NCBI RefSeq assembly: GCF_001463885.1
Contig: NZ_BBWQ01000020.1
Span: 1-64,000, forward strand
Direction: 5' to 3'
Origin: Aureimonas altamirensis
Lineage (GTDB): Bacteria > Pseudomonadota > Alphaproteobacteria > Rhizobiales > Rhizobiaceae
Length of the DNA: 64,000 nt
Shown: positions 18,073 through 28,700 of the stretch, piece after piece
Position numbering within the stretch: the first letter of the stretch is position 1
Layout: each line of letters begins with the position of its first letter
Position numbers and translations under genes: made by a program
Notes under the pieces: generated by a model
Databases searched by the model: none
What the model saw: the letters and a program-made list of their open reading frames with translations, nothing else
Told to the model about the DNA's origin: nothing

Positions 18073-18804
18073 TCAGGCGAGATACTGGCCGCCATTCACC
18101 GTTACGGTGGAACCGGTGACGAAGCCGGCATCCTCGTCCACCAGGAAAAGCACGGTGCGGGCGATCTCGTCCGCCTGCCCCAACCTGCCGACGGGGATCT
18201 GCGGCAGGATATGCTTCTGCATGACATCGTCGGAGATCGTCGACATCATGTCGGTGTCGATATAGCCGGGGCAGATGGCGTTGACCGTGATGCCCTTGCG
18301 GGCGCCCTCCTGGGCAAGCGCCTTGGTGAAGCCAATATCCCCGGCCTTGGCGGCCGAGTAGTTCACCTGGCCCATCTGGCCCTTCTGGCCGTTGATCGAC
18401 GAGATGTTGACGATGCGGCCGAACTCGCGCTCTCGCATCCCCTCCCAGACAAGGCGGCTCATGTTGAAGAGGCCGGTCAGGTTGGTGGCCACGACCTCGT
18501 TCCATTGCTGCGGCGTCATCTTGTGGAACATCGCGTCCCGCGTGATGCCGGCATTGTTGACGAGGATGTCCGGCGCGCCCAGCGCCTCCGTGACGGCGGC
18601 GACGCCGCGCCCGCAGGAATCATAGTCGGATACGTCCCATCGGAAGGTGGCGATGCCTGTATCCGCCGTGAAGCGTTCCGCCACCGCTTCGTTGCCGCAG
18701 TAATTGGCGGCGACCTTGTAGCCCGCCGCCGCAAGCGCCCTGGCGATGGCCGCGCCGATACCGCGCGTGCCACCGGTTACGATTGCCGTCCTCTGCATGC
18801 GCAT
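18073..18804 (-). CDS. phaB: Acetoacetyl-CoA reductase
   Basis: A 243-residue short-chain dehydrogenase that reduces acetoacetyl-CoA to (R)-3-hydroxybutyryl-CoA with NADPH, the second step of polyhydroxybutyrate synthesis. It has the TGGTRGIG cofactor motif (residues 10-17), NNAG (83-86), and the catalytic set S136, Y149, K153. The INGQKGQMGQVNYSAAK segment and the C-terminal GQYLA ending are close to known PhaB proteins and separate it from FabG. It follows phaA by 48 bases. A start at Met3 is also possible. Confidence 0.93.
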   Translation of the reverse strand: MRMQRTAIVTGGTRGIGAAIARALAAAGYKVAANYCGNEAVAERFTADTGIATFRWDVSDYDSCGRGVAAVTEALGAPDILVNNAGITRDAMFHKMTPQQWNEVVATNLTGLFNMSRLVWEGMREREFGRIVNISSINGQKGQMGQVNYSAAKAGDIGFTKALAQEGARKGITVNAICPGYIDTDMMSTISDDVMQKHILPQIPVGRLGQADEIARTVLFLVDEDAGFVTGSTVTVNGGQYLA

Positions 18805-18852
18805 GTCCTCCCACTCGACGCCGCCGGCCTTGCTGCCAGGCGATTCTTTTTC

Positions 18853-20037
18853 TCACATGGCTTCGAAACACATGGCGATGCCCATGCCGCCACCGATGCA
18901 GAGGGTGGCCAGCCCCTTGCGCGCGCCCCGCCGCTGCATCTCGAACAGCAGCGTGTTGGCGATCCGCGCGCCGGAGGCGCCCACCGGATGCCCAATGGCG
19001 ATGGCGCCTCCATTCACGTTGACGATGTCCGGGTTCCATCCAAGATCCTTGTTGACCGCGCAGGCCTGCGCCGCAAAGGCTTCGTTTGCCTCGATGAGTT
19101 CGAGGTCCTCGATCGACCAGCCGGCCTTTTCCAGCGCCCTGCGGGATGCGGGGATGGGGCCGGACCCCATCAACGCCGGGTCCACGCCGGCCGTCGCCCA
19201 GGATACGATGCGCGCCATCGGCGACAGTCCACGGCGTGAGGCCTCGTCCTCGGACATCAGCACCAAGGCGGCCGCACCGTCATTGATGCCGGAGGCGTTC
19301 GCCGCCGTGACGGAACCCTCCTTGTCGAAGGCCGGCCGCAGCTTCTGCACCTTGTCCAGCGTCGTGCCGGGTTTGATGTATTCGTCCTGGTCGACGACCG
19401 TGTCGCCCTTGCGGCCCGCCACCGTGAAGGGCACGATCTCGTCGCGGAAACGGCCTTCCCCTTGCGCCTTCTCGGCCTTGTTCTGCGAGGCCACGGCAAA
19501 GCCGTCCTGCTCGTCGCGCGTGATCTGCCACTGGCGGGCGACGTTTTCGGCGGTGATCCCCATGTGATAGCCGTGGAAGGCGTCGATCAGGCCGTCCTTC
19601 AGCATCGTATCCACCAGCTTCAGGTCACCCATCTTCTGCCCACCGCGCAGATGCGCCGCATGCGGCGCCATGGACATCGATTCCTGCCCCCCGGCCACGA
19701 TGACGCGGGCATCGCCCAGGGCAATCTGCTGCATTCCCAGCGCCACGGCACGCAGGCCCGAGCCGCAAAGCTGGTTCAGCGCCCAGGCCGTGGTTTCCTT
19801 CGGGCATCCGGCCTTCATCGCCGCCTGCCGGGCCGGGTTCTGTCCCTCGCCCGCCTGCAGGATCTGACCCAGGATCACTTCGTCCACCTCGGCTGCGTCC
19901 ACGCCGGCGCGTGCGAGCGCAGCACCGATCGCTGCGGCGCCCAGTTCATGCGCCGGCACATTGGCGAAGGCGCCGTTGAACGCGCCGACCGGCGTGCGGG
20001 CGGCGCCCACGATGACGATGGATTGAGCGGCACTCAT
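18853..20037 (-). CDS. phaA: Acetyl-CoA acetyltransferase (beta-ketothiolase)
   Basis: A 394-residue thiolase that condenses two acetyl-CoA to acetoacetyl-CoA. The acyl-binding nucleophile is C91 ([11 protein letters not shown]), with H350 ([14 protein letters not shown]) and C380 (TLCIGGGMG) completing the active site. Length and the phaB neighbour identify it as the biosynthetic thiolase of the polyhydroxybutyrate pathway. It is divergent from the regulator phaR. The polymerase gene phaC is not in the window. Confidence 0.93.
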   Translation of the reverse strand: MSAAQSIVIVGAARTPVGAFNGAFANVPAHELGAAAIGAALARAGVDAAEVDEVILGQILQAGEGQNPARQAAMKAGCPKETTAWALNQLCGSGLRAVALGMQQIALGDARVIVAGGQESMSMAPHAAHLRGGQKMGDLKLVDTMLKDGLIDAFHGYHMGITAENVARQWQITRDEQDGFAVASQNKAEKAQGEGRFRDEIVPFTVAGRKGDTVVDQDEYIKPGTTLDKVQKLRPAFDKEGSVTAANASGINDGAAALVLMSEDEASRRGLSPMARIVSWATAGVDPALMGSGPIPASRRALEKAGWSIEDLELIEANEAFAAQACAVNKDLGWNPDIVNVNGGAIAIGHPVGASGARIANTLLFEMQRRGARKGLATLCIGGGMGIAMCFEAM

Positions 20038-20155
20038 GATGAAAATTCCTCCTTTAAGGCAGGTCGAGCCTGCCCTTCCCGCCCATCAAAACCCGGACGC
20101 GGGACTTTGTGAAGGGACGGCACGGTACAAAAGAGCATCCTCGCATGACAAAGGT

Positions 20156-20184
20156 TTGGATTGCCGCGCTATGACCGGTATGTT
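20156..20184 (+). promoter_or_regulatory. Possible promoter for phaR
   Basis: TTGGAT, a 17-base spacer and TATGTT give a weak sigma-70-like pair about 75 bases before the phaR start. It matches the consensus only partly and is offered as a candidate. Confidence 0.25.
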
Positions 20185-20257
20185 CTTTTAGGCAGTGCAG
20201 CATTCGCCCGCAGAGGCGAAGCGGCATCGCGGAGGCGCAATGCTCGGGAGAGAGACT

Positions 20258-20866
20258 ATGGCTCGCAGGAACGAAACGACGGTCATCAAGAAATACGCAA
20301 ACAGGCGTCTCTACAACACCGGCACCAGCATGTACGTGACGCTGGAAAACCTGGCCGCGATGGTGAAGGGCAACGAGGATTTCGTCGTCCAGGACGCCAA
20401 GACTGGCGAAGACATCACCCATTCCGTCCTGACGCAGATCATTTTCGAGCAGGAAAACAAGAACGGCCAGAACCTGATGCCGATCACCTTCCTGCGCCAG
20501 CTCATACGCTTCTACGGCGATCAGATGCAGATGGTGATCCCGGCCTATCTGGAACAGTCGATGACGTCCTTCTCGCACGAGCAGGAGCGCTTCCGGACCA
20601 ACCCGGCGGAGGCGGTCGCGCAGACGACGCGGCTGATCGAGGATCAGGTGCGCCGCAACACGGAACTGTTCCGCCAGGCGATGAGCGTCTTCAACCCCTT
20701 CATCGCCAATGCCATGACCGAGGGGCAGCCGGCGCCCAACGGAACCGCGCACACGGCCGGGAAGGCGGGCGGCGGTGCATCCCCCGCGGATGACCTTGCA
20801 GCCATGCGGCAGGAGCTTGCCGACATGCAGAAGCGTATCGAGGCGCTCGACTCCCGCAAAAGCTGA
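20258..20866 (+). CDS. phaR: Polyhydroxyalkanoate synthesis repressor PhaR
   Basis: A 202-residue regulator that in related bacteria binds both DNA and polyhydroxybutyrate granules and represses phasin and synthesis genes until polymer appears. The N-terminal domain (TVIKKYANRRLYNTGTSMYVTLENL, given here only to its start) is the PHB/PHA accumulation regulator DNA-binding domain, followed by a second conserved domain to about residue 130, an Ala/Gly-rich linker and a C-terminal coiled-coil segment. The start at 20258 has GGGAGAGA. An upstream ATG at 20240 with GGAGG is an alternative. Divergent from phaA across 220 bases. Confidence 0.92.
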   Translation: MARRNETTVIKKYANRRLYNTGTSMYVTLENLAAMVKGNEDFVVQDAKTGEDITHSVLTQIIFEQENKNGQNLMPITFLRQLIRFYGDQMQMVIPAYLEQSMTSFSHEQERFRTNPAEAVAQTTRLIEDQVRRNTELFRQAMSVFNPFIANAMTEGQPAPNGTAHTAGKAGGGASPADDLAAMRQELADMQKRIEALDSRKS

Positions 20867-20888
20867 AACCCGCTTTGCCGCAACGCAA

Positions 20889-20914
20889 GAAGGCCGGTGC
20901 ATGCACCGGCCTTC
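20889..20914. terminator. Palindromic bidirectional terminator between phaR and rpmF
   Basis: GAAGGCCGGTGC is followed by its exact inverse, giving a perfect 26-base palindrome (inner AT centre). It starts 22 bases after the phaR stop and lies 49 bases from the rpmF stop, between convergent genes. T-tracts are weak on both sides. Confidence 0.7.
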
Positions 20915-20963
20915 CCGTCAACATCGAACCATTCGGGCCGAGCAACGGCCCTTCCGGTTAAAC

Positions 20964-21143
20964 TTAGTCCTGAGCCTTCAGAACCTGGCGGCCGCGATAG
21001 ACGCCCGTCTTCAGGTCGATGTGGTGCGGGCGGCGCAGCTCGCCCGAGTTCTTGTCCGTGACGTAGGTCGGGGCGCTCAGCGCATCGGCCGAGCGGCGCA
21101 TGCCACGCTTGGAGGGCGTCGTCTTTCTTTTGGGTACGGCCAT
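20964..21143 (-). CDS. rpmF: 50S ribosomal protein L32
   Basis: A 59-residue protein that matches L32 from its [17 protein letters not shown] start through SADAL and the basic C-terminus with [19 protein letters not shown]. This is the cysteine-free form common in alphaproteobacteria. The ATG at 21143 is preceded by GGAG. The 217 bases up to mtgA hold its promoter and no other gene that I can see. Confidence 0.96.
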   Translation of the reverse strand: MAVPKRKTTPSKRGMRRSADALSAPTYVTDKNSGELRRPHHIDLKTGVYRGRQVLKAQD

Positions 21144-21360
21144 GTCGTGCTCCGTGGCGATGACGGCCCGGGCCCCATCGCTTGTCTGTCCTGTTGTCGC
21201 CATCGGCATCGGGCTCGATCGGCTCCGGCACCGTCCACGTTGCAGCCGACCGTGGATCGCCCTTGAGCAATCCCACGTATTCACCTGCATCGGGGAAATC
21301 GTGACAGCCCAATACCAAAAGCGGCGACGAAAGAAAAGTCCCCCTGCCCGCTTCGTACCA

Positions 21361-22107
21361 TCAGCGCCCGAGGTCCAGGCACTGGGTGTAATCTCCCGAT
21401 GCCCGGGCCCGCGCCTGGATGCGATCCGCCATCCGCGCCAGCCCGGCGCTTGGCTTTGCCGGATCGCGTGACAGAGGCGACGGCAGCGTCACTGCCAGAA
21501 GCGCCGCCTGCCGGCTTGAAAGGTCGGCAGCGGGGCGGTTGAAATAGTAGCGCGACGCGGCCTCGATGCCGTAGACGCCGGGCCCCCATTCGGCAACGTT
21601 GAGATAGATTTCCATCATGCGGCGCTTGGTCCACATCGTGTCCGCATACATGGCCAGGGGCAGTTCAAGCCCCTTGCGCACATAGGAACGACCGTTCCAC
21701 AGGAACAGGTTCTTCACCGTCTGCATGGGTATGGTGGAGGCGCCCCGGCTGGGTCCGTCGCTACTGAAGGCGCGGTCCATCACCCCGGCGAACTCGGCCC
21801 AGTCGACGCCTCCATGGGCGCAGAACTGGCCGTCTTCCGACATCATCACCGAGCGGACGAGCACAGGTGCGATGTCCTCCAGCGGCACCCACTGCCTGTC
21901 ATAGGGCTGGAAGGCAAAATGCTCCGAGAGCATCAGAGTCGATACGGGGCGCGTGGTCGGCATCGCGTAGATCGGCACCAGCACCAGCGGCAACGCCACG
22001 ACGGCCAGGATCAGCAGCACTGCGAATCGCTTCAGCCGCCCGCCGAACGTTCGCTTCCGCACCTGCGGTTTCCTTTCCGGTTCAGCATCGAGGTTCAGTT
22101 CGCTCAT
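21361..22107 (-). CDS. mtgA: Monofunctional biosynthetic peptidoglycan transglycosylase
   Basis: A 248-residue inner-membrane enzyme of glycosyltransferase family 51 that polymerises lipid II into glycan strands. One N-terminal membrane anchor spans residues about 28-48. The family motifs are present: [11 protein letters not shown] with catalytic E91, [17 protein letters not shown], and [21 protein letters not shown]. There is no transpeptidase domain, as expected for MtgA. Transcribed away from ispA and toward rpmF. Confidence 0.95.
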   Translation of the reverse strand: MSELNLDAEPERKPQVRKRTFGGRLKRFAVLLILAVVALPLVLVPIYAMPTTRPVSTLMLSEHFAFQPYDRQWVPLEDIAPVLVRSVMMSEDGQFCAHGGVDWAEFAGVMDRAFSSDGPSRGASTIPMQTVKNLFLWNGRSYVRKGLELPLAMYADTMWTKRRMMEIYLNVAEWGPGVYGIEAASRYYFNRPAADLSSRQAALLAVTLPSPLSRDPAKPSAGLARMADRIQARARASGDYTQCLDLGR

Positions 22108-22215
22108 GTCCCCACATCGCCTGCCGGCACTGCGCCGCGCCTAAAGGCCTTGCCCGCCGACGGCCAGTCCGGCACACGGGGAGTTCCCGCATAAGCATGG
22201 TCAGGAACGCGCCTC

Positions 22216-23127
22216 GTGACAAGCTCCTATTCCCCGGCATTCTCCGACAGGCTCAACGCAACCGCCGCGGCGGTGGAGACGGCTTTGGCCGGCACCTTGT
22301 CGGCATCCACGCCGCTTCTGGCGGACATGCCGGACCGGCTTGCCGATGCGATGCGCTACGGCTCACTCGGCGGCGGCAAGCGGCTTCGCCCATTCCTGAC
22401 CCTCGAATCGGCGGCGCTTTTCGGCGTTCCGCCGGCTGGTGCGGCGCAGGTTGCAGCCGCGCTGGAATGCATCCACTGCTATTCGCTCATCCATGACGAC
22501 CTGCCCGCCATGGATGACGATGATGTGAGGCGCGGCCGTCCGACGGTGCACAAGGCCTTCGACGAGGCCACGGCCATCCTTGCGGGCGACGGCCTTCTGA
22601 CACTCGCCTTCGGGCTTGTCGCTCAAGCGGAAGACCTGTCGCCCGCGGCACGGCTGAGCCTCGTTGTGCTTCTGTCGCGCGATGCCGGGGCGGCCGGCAT
22701 GGCCGGTGGCCAGATGCTCGACCTCATGGCCGAGACCGTTACTCTGGACGAGGCGTCCATCGCCCGCATGCAGGCGATGAAGACCGGCGCGCTGATCGCC
22801 TTCGCCTGCGAAGCCGGCGCCGTGCTGATGGATGCCTCGCCGGCCGACCGCGCACGGTTGCGCCGCTTCGGGGAAGTGGTCGGGCTCGCCTTCCAGCTTG
22901 CCGACGACCTTCTGGACGAGACGGCCGATGCGGCGACGCTGGGCAAGGCCGCCGGCAAGGATAGGGACAGGGGCAAGAAGACGCTGCCGGCGTTGCACGG
23001 GCTGCAATGGACGCGCGATCGCCTGTCGCAATTGGTGTCGGAGGCGGAGGACCTTCTGTCACCCTTCGGCGAGGCGGGCGCCACCCTCTGCGAAACCGCC
23101 CGCTTCATTGCGGGGCGCGACCGCTGA
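22216..23127 (+). CDS. ispA: Farnesyl diphosphate synthase (geranyltranstransferase)
   Basis: A 303-residue all-helical prenyltransferase that adds isopentenyl diphosphate to dimethylallyl and geranyl diphosphate. The first aspartate-rich motif is DDLPAMD at residues 94-100 followed by DDDVRRGRPT, and the second is DDLLD at 230-234; GGGKRLRP (52-59) binds isopentenyl diphosphate. The DDxxxxD spacing of the first motif marks the bacterial short-chain type. The start codon is GTG. The gene is convergent with a lytic transglycosylase, 4 bases apart. ispG lies nearby, but xseB and dxs, often neighbours of ispA, are not in the window. Confidence 0.94.
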   Translation: MTSSYSPAFSDRLNATAAAVETALAGTLSASTPLLADMPDRLADAMRYGSLGGGKRLRPFLTLESAALFGVPPAGAAQVAAALECIHCYSLIHDDLPAMDDDDVRRGRPTVHKAFDEATAILAGDGLLTLAFGLVAQAEDLSPAARLSLVVLLSRDAGAAGMAGGQMLDLMAETVTLDEASIARMQAMKTGALIAFACEAGAVLMDASPADRARLRRFGEVVGLAFQLADDLLDETADAATLGKAAGKDRDRGKKTLPALHGLQWTRDRLSQLVSEAEDLLSPFGEAGATLCETARFIAGRDR

Positions 23128-23131
23128 AGCG

Positions 23132-23986
23132 TCAGTTGCGCAGCACGACGCAGGCGCCTCCATCGCCGCGCAGGCGGGTGCAGATGGCATTGGCCTGTGC
23201 CCGGCTGTCGGCTCCCACCCGCACCGCGGTGATACGGCGCGGACCGGAAGCCGGGCGGGCGCGCATCAGGATCGGATCGACACCGCCCAGGATCGCCGGG
23301 TGGGCATCCTGCAGCCGCCGGTAGATGCGCAGTGCAATAGCCTCGTTGACATGGCCGGCCACCTGCACGCCCCATGGCCGCATCGGCGCGCTTTCCGCCA
23401 GCGCGAAGACCGCGCGCGTCTCCATGATCGGCAGCCGCCGGCACGAATCCTCGAAAGACAAGGCCGCGTCCAGCGGCTTTGCTTCGAAATCGCGGCCCAC
23501 CTCGTCCCGAAACCAGGAAGCGGGATAGGCGGTGATCGACAGGACATAGTCTTCCGTCTCGAAGGGCAGCCGGCCACCCGCCCGCATCCAGCGCTTCACC
23601 CGGTTGATGCCGCCATTATAGGCGGCTGCGGCAAGGCCCCACGAGCCGAGCTCGGCCTTCAGGTCGCGCAGATAGCTGGCGGAATGCGGGATCGCCTGCT
23701 TCGGGTCGAACGGGTCTTCTAGGCCGCGCTCGGCCGCCGTATAGGGCATGAACTGGGCGATGCCGCGCGCCCCGACCGGCGAGATCGCCCCGGCATCGAA
23801 GCGGCTCTCCTTCCAGATCAGGCGGGCGAAGAAATCCGGCGACATGCCCGCCTCGGCGGCATTGTCCGCTATGAGATCGCAGATCGCACCGACGGGCGAG
23901 TCGGCTTCGGCCTCTTCGGCGAGCGTGCCCACGGCGCCAAGCGCCCAGACCGTCGCGGCAACCGGCAAAAGGCGAAGCCACCGCAA
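23132..23986 (-). CDS. Lytic transglycosylase (SLT family), probable TTG start
   Basis: A 284-residue periplasmic muramidase-like enzyme that cleaves peptidoglycan to anhydromuropeptides. I chose the TTG at 23986: it has AGGGG 8 bases upstream, lies just after the ispG stop, and opens a signal peptide (basic MRWLR, hydrophobic core to about residue 20). The longer frame would run into ispG. The SLT core is residues about 45-150 with catalytic E60 in WKESRFD, then GARGIAQFMP and AAYNGGINRVKRW. A C-terminal region of about 80 residues with RITAVRVGA may be a SPOR-like domain. Probably cotranscribed with ispG. Confidence 0.85.
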   Translation of the reverse strand: MRWLRLLPVAATVWALGAVGTLAEEAEADSPVGAICDLIADNAAEAGMSPDFFARLIWKESRFDAGAISPVGARGIAQFMPYTAAERGLEDPFDPKQAIPHSASYLRDLKAELGSWGLAAAAYNGGINRVKRWMRAGGRLPFETEDYVLSITAYPASWFRDEVGRDFEAKPLDAALSFEDSCRRLPIMETRAVFALAESAPMRPWGVQVAGHVNEAIALRIYRRLQDAHPAILGGVDPILMRARPASGPRRITAVRVGADSRAQANAICTRLRGDGGACVVLRN

Positions 23987-23997
23987 CCGACCGGCCC

Positions 23998-25254
23998 CTA
24001 TTGTGCGGCGACCGGCCTGCCGAAGCGCCGCTCGATGTAGTCGGCCACCATGACGCGGAATTCTTCGGCGATATGCGCGCCGCGCAGCGTCGCCACCTTC
24101 TGCCCCTCTATGTAGACGGGCGCGGACGGGACTTCGGCAGTGCCGGGCAGGGAAATGCCGATATCGGCGTGCTTGGATTCGCCGGGGCCGTTGACGATGC
24201 ACCCCATCACGGCAACCGACAGGCTTTCCACTCCGGGATATCGGTCACGCCATTCCGGCATGGCGGCCCGGATATCGGATTGGATCGTCTCGGCCAGTTC
24301 CTGGAAGAGGGTCGAGGTGGTGCGTCCGCAGCCGGGGCAAGCCGCGACGATGGGTATGAACTGGCGGAAGCCCATCGTCTGCAGGATCTCCTGCGCCACC
24401 TGCACCTCGCGCGTGCGGTCGCCGCCGGGCTCCGGCGTCAGCGACACGCGGATCGTATCGCCGATGCCCTCCTGCAGCAGGATGCCCATTGCGGCCGACG
24501 AAGCGACGATGCCCTTCGAGCCCATGCCGGCCTCGGTCAGGCCCAGATGAATGGCGTGGTCGGTGCGCCGCGACAGGTCGCGGTAGACGGCGATCAGGTC
24601 CTGCACGTTCGACACCTTGGCGGACAGGATGATGCGCTCGCGCGCCAGCCCCGTTTCTTCCGCCAGCGCCGCCGAATGCAAGGCGGACTGGATGATCGCC
24701 TCGCGCATGACGGCCCTGGCGGGGCGCGGCGTCGGCAGGTGGTTGTTCTCGTCCATCAGGCGCGTCAGCAACTCCTGGTCGAGAGAGCCCCAGTTGACGC
24801 CGATACGCACGGGCTTGTCGTGGCGGATCGCCATTTCCACGATATCGATGAACTGCCGATCCTTCTTGTCCTTGAAGCCGACATTGCCCGGGTTGATGCG
24901 ATACTTGGCCAGCGCGGCCGCGCAATCGGGATAATCGGCCAAGAGCTTGTGGCCGATATAATGGAAGTCGCCCACCAGCGGCACGTCGAGGCCGAGCCTT
25001 TCGAGGCGCTCGCGGATACGCGGCACCGCCGCGGCCGATTCCGGCCTGTCCACGGTGATGCGCACGATTTCCGAGCCGGCCTGCGCAAGTTGCGCCACCT
25101 GCCTGACCGTCGAATCGATATCCGCGGTATCGGTGTTGGTCATGGACTGGACCACCACGGGTGCGCCTCCGCCGACACGCACGCCACCCACATCGACGCC
25201 CACCGTGGGCCGGCGTGGCAACGGGTCTGCGATAATATCCTGCATCATGGTCAT
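23998..25254 (-). CDS. ispG: 4-hydroxy-3-methylbut-2-enyl diphosphate synthase (flavodoxin)
   Basis: A 418-residue iron-sulfur enzyme of the methylerythritol phosphate pathway. It opens with [27 protein letters not shown]-type sequence, has the [14 protein letters not shown] stretch of the barrel, and carries the cluster ligands in CPGCGRTT and in [10 protein letters not shown] favour the ATG at 25254 over an in-frame GTG at 25287, which has no Shine-Dalgarno; ATG at 25248 is also possible. Together with ispA it places isoprenoid supply in this region. Confidence 0.94.
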   Translation of the reverse strand: MTMMQDIIADPLPRRPTVGVDVGGVRVGGGAPVVVQSMTNTDTADIDSTVRQVAQLAQAGSEIVRITVDRPESAAAVPRIRERLERLGLDVPLVGDFHYIGHKLLADYPDCAAALAKYRINPGNVGFKDKKDRQFIDIVEMAIRHDKPVRIGVNWGSLDQELLTRLMDENNHLPTPRPARAVMREAIIQSALHSAALAEETGLARERIILSAKVSNVQDLIAVYRDLSRRTDHAIHLGLTEAGMGSKGIVASSAAMGILLQEGIGDTIRVSLTPEPGGDRTREVQVAQEILQTMGFRQFIPIVAACPGCGRTTSTLFQELAETIQSDIRAAMPEWRDRYPGVESLSVAVMGCIVNGPGESKHADIGISLPGTAEVPSAPVYIEGQKVATLRGAHIAEEFRVMVADYIERRFGRPVAAQ

Positions 25255-25373
25255 GGATGGCGTCCGGGCTTGCCTATGGTCGTGCACACCATATAGGGCT
25301 TCACCGGGCGGGAAAATGGCAGGCGGCGATCACCGTCGCGCCTGCCCGGATGTCATGCAATCGGAAACCACCC

Positions 25374-25532
25374 ATGTCCTTCGGCGCAATCGTCAATCTC
25401 GCCGCTCTTCTTCTCTTCATCGCAGCCTGGCCGGTTTGGCCCTGGTCGCGCACTCTCAGCCCGCGGCCGGCCATCGTGGCCGGCATCGTCCTGACGATCG
25501 CCGTGCTCGCATGGGTGACGCAGATCATCTGA
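25374..25532 (+). CDS. Small hypothetical membrane protein
   Basis: A 52-residue frame with two hydrophobic segments (about residues 5-21 and 33-50) around a PWSRTLSPRP turn. The Shine-Dalgarno is weak. It sits 85 bases before a DUF3309 gene on the same strand. No family recognised; it may be a genuine two-helix micro-membrane protein. Confidence 0.45.
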   Translation: MSFGAIVNLAALLLFIAAWPVWPWSRTLSPRPAIVAGIVLTIAVLAWVTQII

Positions 25533-25617
25533 TCGTGACTGCCCGCAGCCCGATGGAACCGGCAGCCTGCCAGCGGCCTTTTACAGGGAAGCAACAGTAT
25601 TCGCGGAGCTGCGTGAC

Positions 25618-25776
25618 ATGTCCCTCGGAACGATCCTCGTCATCATTCTCGTACTGCTTCTCATCGGCGCGTTCCCCAGCTGGGGCCATTCGCGCAGCTG
25701 GGGATACGGGCCGAGCGGCATTCTTGGCTTTATTTTGATCGTCGTGCTGATCCTTTTGCTGCTCGGCCGGATCTAG
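25618..25776 (+). CDS. DUF3309 family small membrane protein
   Basis: A 52-residue protein that matches the DUF3309 pattern along its whole length: MSLGTILVIILVLLLIGAFP, a central WGHSRSWGYGPSG, and a second hydrophobic helix ending LLLGRI. Two transmembrane helices flank an aromatic, Ser-rich turn. The family is common in alpha- and betaproteobacteria and has no known function. Convergent with pyc. Confidence 0.85.
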   Translation: MSLGTILVIILVLLLIGAFPSWGHSRSWGYGPSGILGFILIVVLILLLLGRI

Positions 25777-25796
25777 AGCCCTCATATCGTTGCCCG

Positions 25797-28700
25797 TCAG
25801 GCAAAGCTGACCAGAAGATCCTTGGCGTCGATCTGGTCGCCGGCCTTTACATTGACCGACTCGATGACACCGTCGCGCTCGGCATGGAGCGCCGTTTCCA
25901 TCTTCATCGCCTCGATGGACAGAAGCACGTCGCCGGCCCTGACGCTTTGCCCCGGTGATACAGACAGCGTCGAGACGACACCGGGCATCGGCGCGCCGAT
26001 CTGGTTGGCGTTTGCCGGGTCCACCTTGGCGCGCGCGATCACCGAGTCTGCGCGCGAGCGATCCGGAACCTTGATACGCCGCGGCTGGCCATTCAACTCG
26101 AAGAAGACGGTGCGCATCCCCTTTTCGTCCGTATCGCCGATGCCCAGGCAACGCACCACCAGCGTCTTGCCGCGCTCCAGGTCGACGAGGATCTCCTCCT
26201 CCTGCGCGATGCCGTAGAAGTAATTCAGGGTCGGCAGCATGGAGACGGGCCCGTACCGATCCGCCGCAAGGGCGAAATCGGTGAAGACCTTGGGATACAT
26301 CAGGTAGCTGGCGAAGGCCTGGTCGTCGATCTCGCCCCCCAGCTTCTCCTCGACAGCGCGCCGCTCCGCATCGAGGTCGGCGGGGGCAATCAGCGCGCCG
26401 GGCCGCACGGTGATCGGCTTATCGCCCTTCAGAGCCTTTTTCTGCAGCGCTTCGGGCCAGCCGGCCGGAGGCTGGCCGAGATCGCCCCTCAGCATCGAGA
26501 CGACCGATTCCGGAAAGGCGATCTCGCGAGCCGGGTCCTGCACCTCGGCGACGGTCAGATCCTGCGATACCATCATCAGGGCCATGTCGCCGACCACCTT
26601 GGACGACGGCGTAACCTTGACGATGTCGCCGAACATCCGGTTCACGTCCGCATAGGTCTGCGCCACCTGATGCCAGCGCGTATCGAGCCCGAGCGAGCGC
26701 GCCTGCTCCTTGAGGTTGGTGAACTGCCCGCCCGGCATCTCATGCAGATAGACCTCCGATGCCGGCCCCTTGAGGTCGCTTTCGAAGGCGGCATACTGTC
26801 CGCGCACCCCCTCCCAGTAGAAGGAGATGCGCCGGATGGCCTCCTGCGACAGGCCGGGGTCGCGCTCGCTGCCCTCCAGCGCCGCGACGATGGAGCCGAG
26901 GCAGGGTTGCGAGGTGTTGCCGGACAGCGCGTCCATGGCGGCATCCACCGCATCGACGCCGCTTTCGATCGCGGCCAGCACCGTGGCCGCCGCGATGCCC
27001 GAAGTGTCGTGCGTGTGGAAATGGATGGGGATCGAAATCTCGTCCTTCAGGGCCCGGAACAGCGCGCGCGCCGCAGCCGGCTTGAGCAGGCCGGCCATGT
27101 CCTTGACGCCGAGGATGTGCGCACCGGCGCTTTCCAGTTCCCTGGCCAGATCGACATAATATTTCAGGCTGTAGGTCGGCCGGCTTTCATCGAACAGGTC
27201 GGCCGTGTAGCAGAGTGCGCCTTCGCACAATTTGTCCGCCTCCAGCACCGCATCCATCGACACGCGCATGTTCTCGACCCAGTTGAGGCAGTCGAACACG
27301 CGGAACAGGTCGATGCCGCCCCGTGCCGCCTCGGCCACGAAGCGCTTGACGACATTATCGGGATAGTTGGTGTAGCCGACCCCGTTGGAGCCGCGCAGCA
27401 GCATCTGCAGCAGGATGTTGGGGGCACGCTGGCGGATCAGCGCCAGCCGCTCCCAGGGGTCTTCCGTCAGGAAGCGCATGGAGACGTCGAATGTGGCGCC
27501 GCCCCAGCATTCGAGGCTGAGCAGTTGCGGCAGGCCCCGTGCATAGGAATCGGCCACCGCTGCGATGTCGAAGGTGCGCATGCGGGTGGCCAGAAGCGAC
27601 TGGTGGCCATCGCGCATGGTGGTGTCCGTCATCAACACCTGCTTCTGGGCCAGCATCCAGTCGGCAAAGCCGCGCGGACCCAGCTCGTCCAGCTTCTGGC
27701 GCGTTCCGGGCGCGATCTCGGCATGGAACAGCGGCGCCTGCGGGCGGCGCAGGTCGGCCGCCGGCCGCGGCCTCCCCCGCGTTTCGGGATGGCCGTTGAC
27801 CGTGACATCGGCAAGATAGGTCAGGAGCTTGGTTGCGCGGTCACGCCGGCGCACCTGCCGGAACAGGTCCGGCGTCGTATCGATGAAGCGGGTCGTATAG
27901 CTGTTGTCGCGAAATTGCGGGTGGCCGATGATCGCTTCCAGAAAGGTCAGGTTGGTAGCCACGCCCCGGATGCGGAACTCGCGCAGGGCGCGGTCCATCC
28001 GCGCGATGGCCTCCTCGGCCGTCGGGGCCCAGGCTGTCACCTTTTCCAGCAGCGGATCGTAGAAGCGCGTAATCACCGCTCCCGAATAGGCGGTGCCGCC
28101 ATCGAGCCGGATGCCGAAGCCCGTTGCCCCGCGATAGGCGGTGATGCGGCCGTAATCCGGTATGAAATTGTGCTCCGGATCCTCCGTCGTGATGCGGCAT
28201 TGCAGCGCGTGGCCGTTCAGCTTGATGTCGTCCTGCGCCGGTACGCCCGATTCCGGCGTGCCGATGGCATGCCCGTCCAGAATGTGGATCTGCGCCTTCA
28301 CGATGTCGATGCCGGTGACTTCCTCCGTCACCGTATGCTCGACCTGGATGCGCGGATTGACCTCGATGAAGTAGAACGCGTCGGTATCGGCATCCATCAG
28401 GAATTCCACCGTGCCGGCGCCGACATAGTCGGTGGCCTCGGCGATCCTGCGGGCATGGGCCGCTAGTTCGCGGCGCTGGCGATCGGACAGATATGGTGCC
28501 GGCGCCCGCTCCACCACCTTCTGGTTGCGTCGCTGGATCGAGCAGTCCCGCTCGAACAGGTCCACCACATTGCCGTGCGTATCGCCGAGAACCTGCACTT
28601 CCACATGGCGGGCGCGCTCGACGAGCTTCTCGAGATAGACTTCGTCCTTGCCGAAGGCGGCCCGCGCCTCGCGCTTGCCTTCCGTCACCTCGCGTTCAAG

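Noticed and set aside
24001-25296. Long plus-strand frame antisense to ispG
   Set aside because: No recognisable domain, and the minus strand has full ispG motifs.
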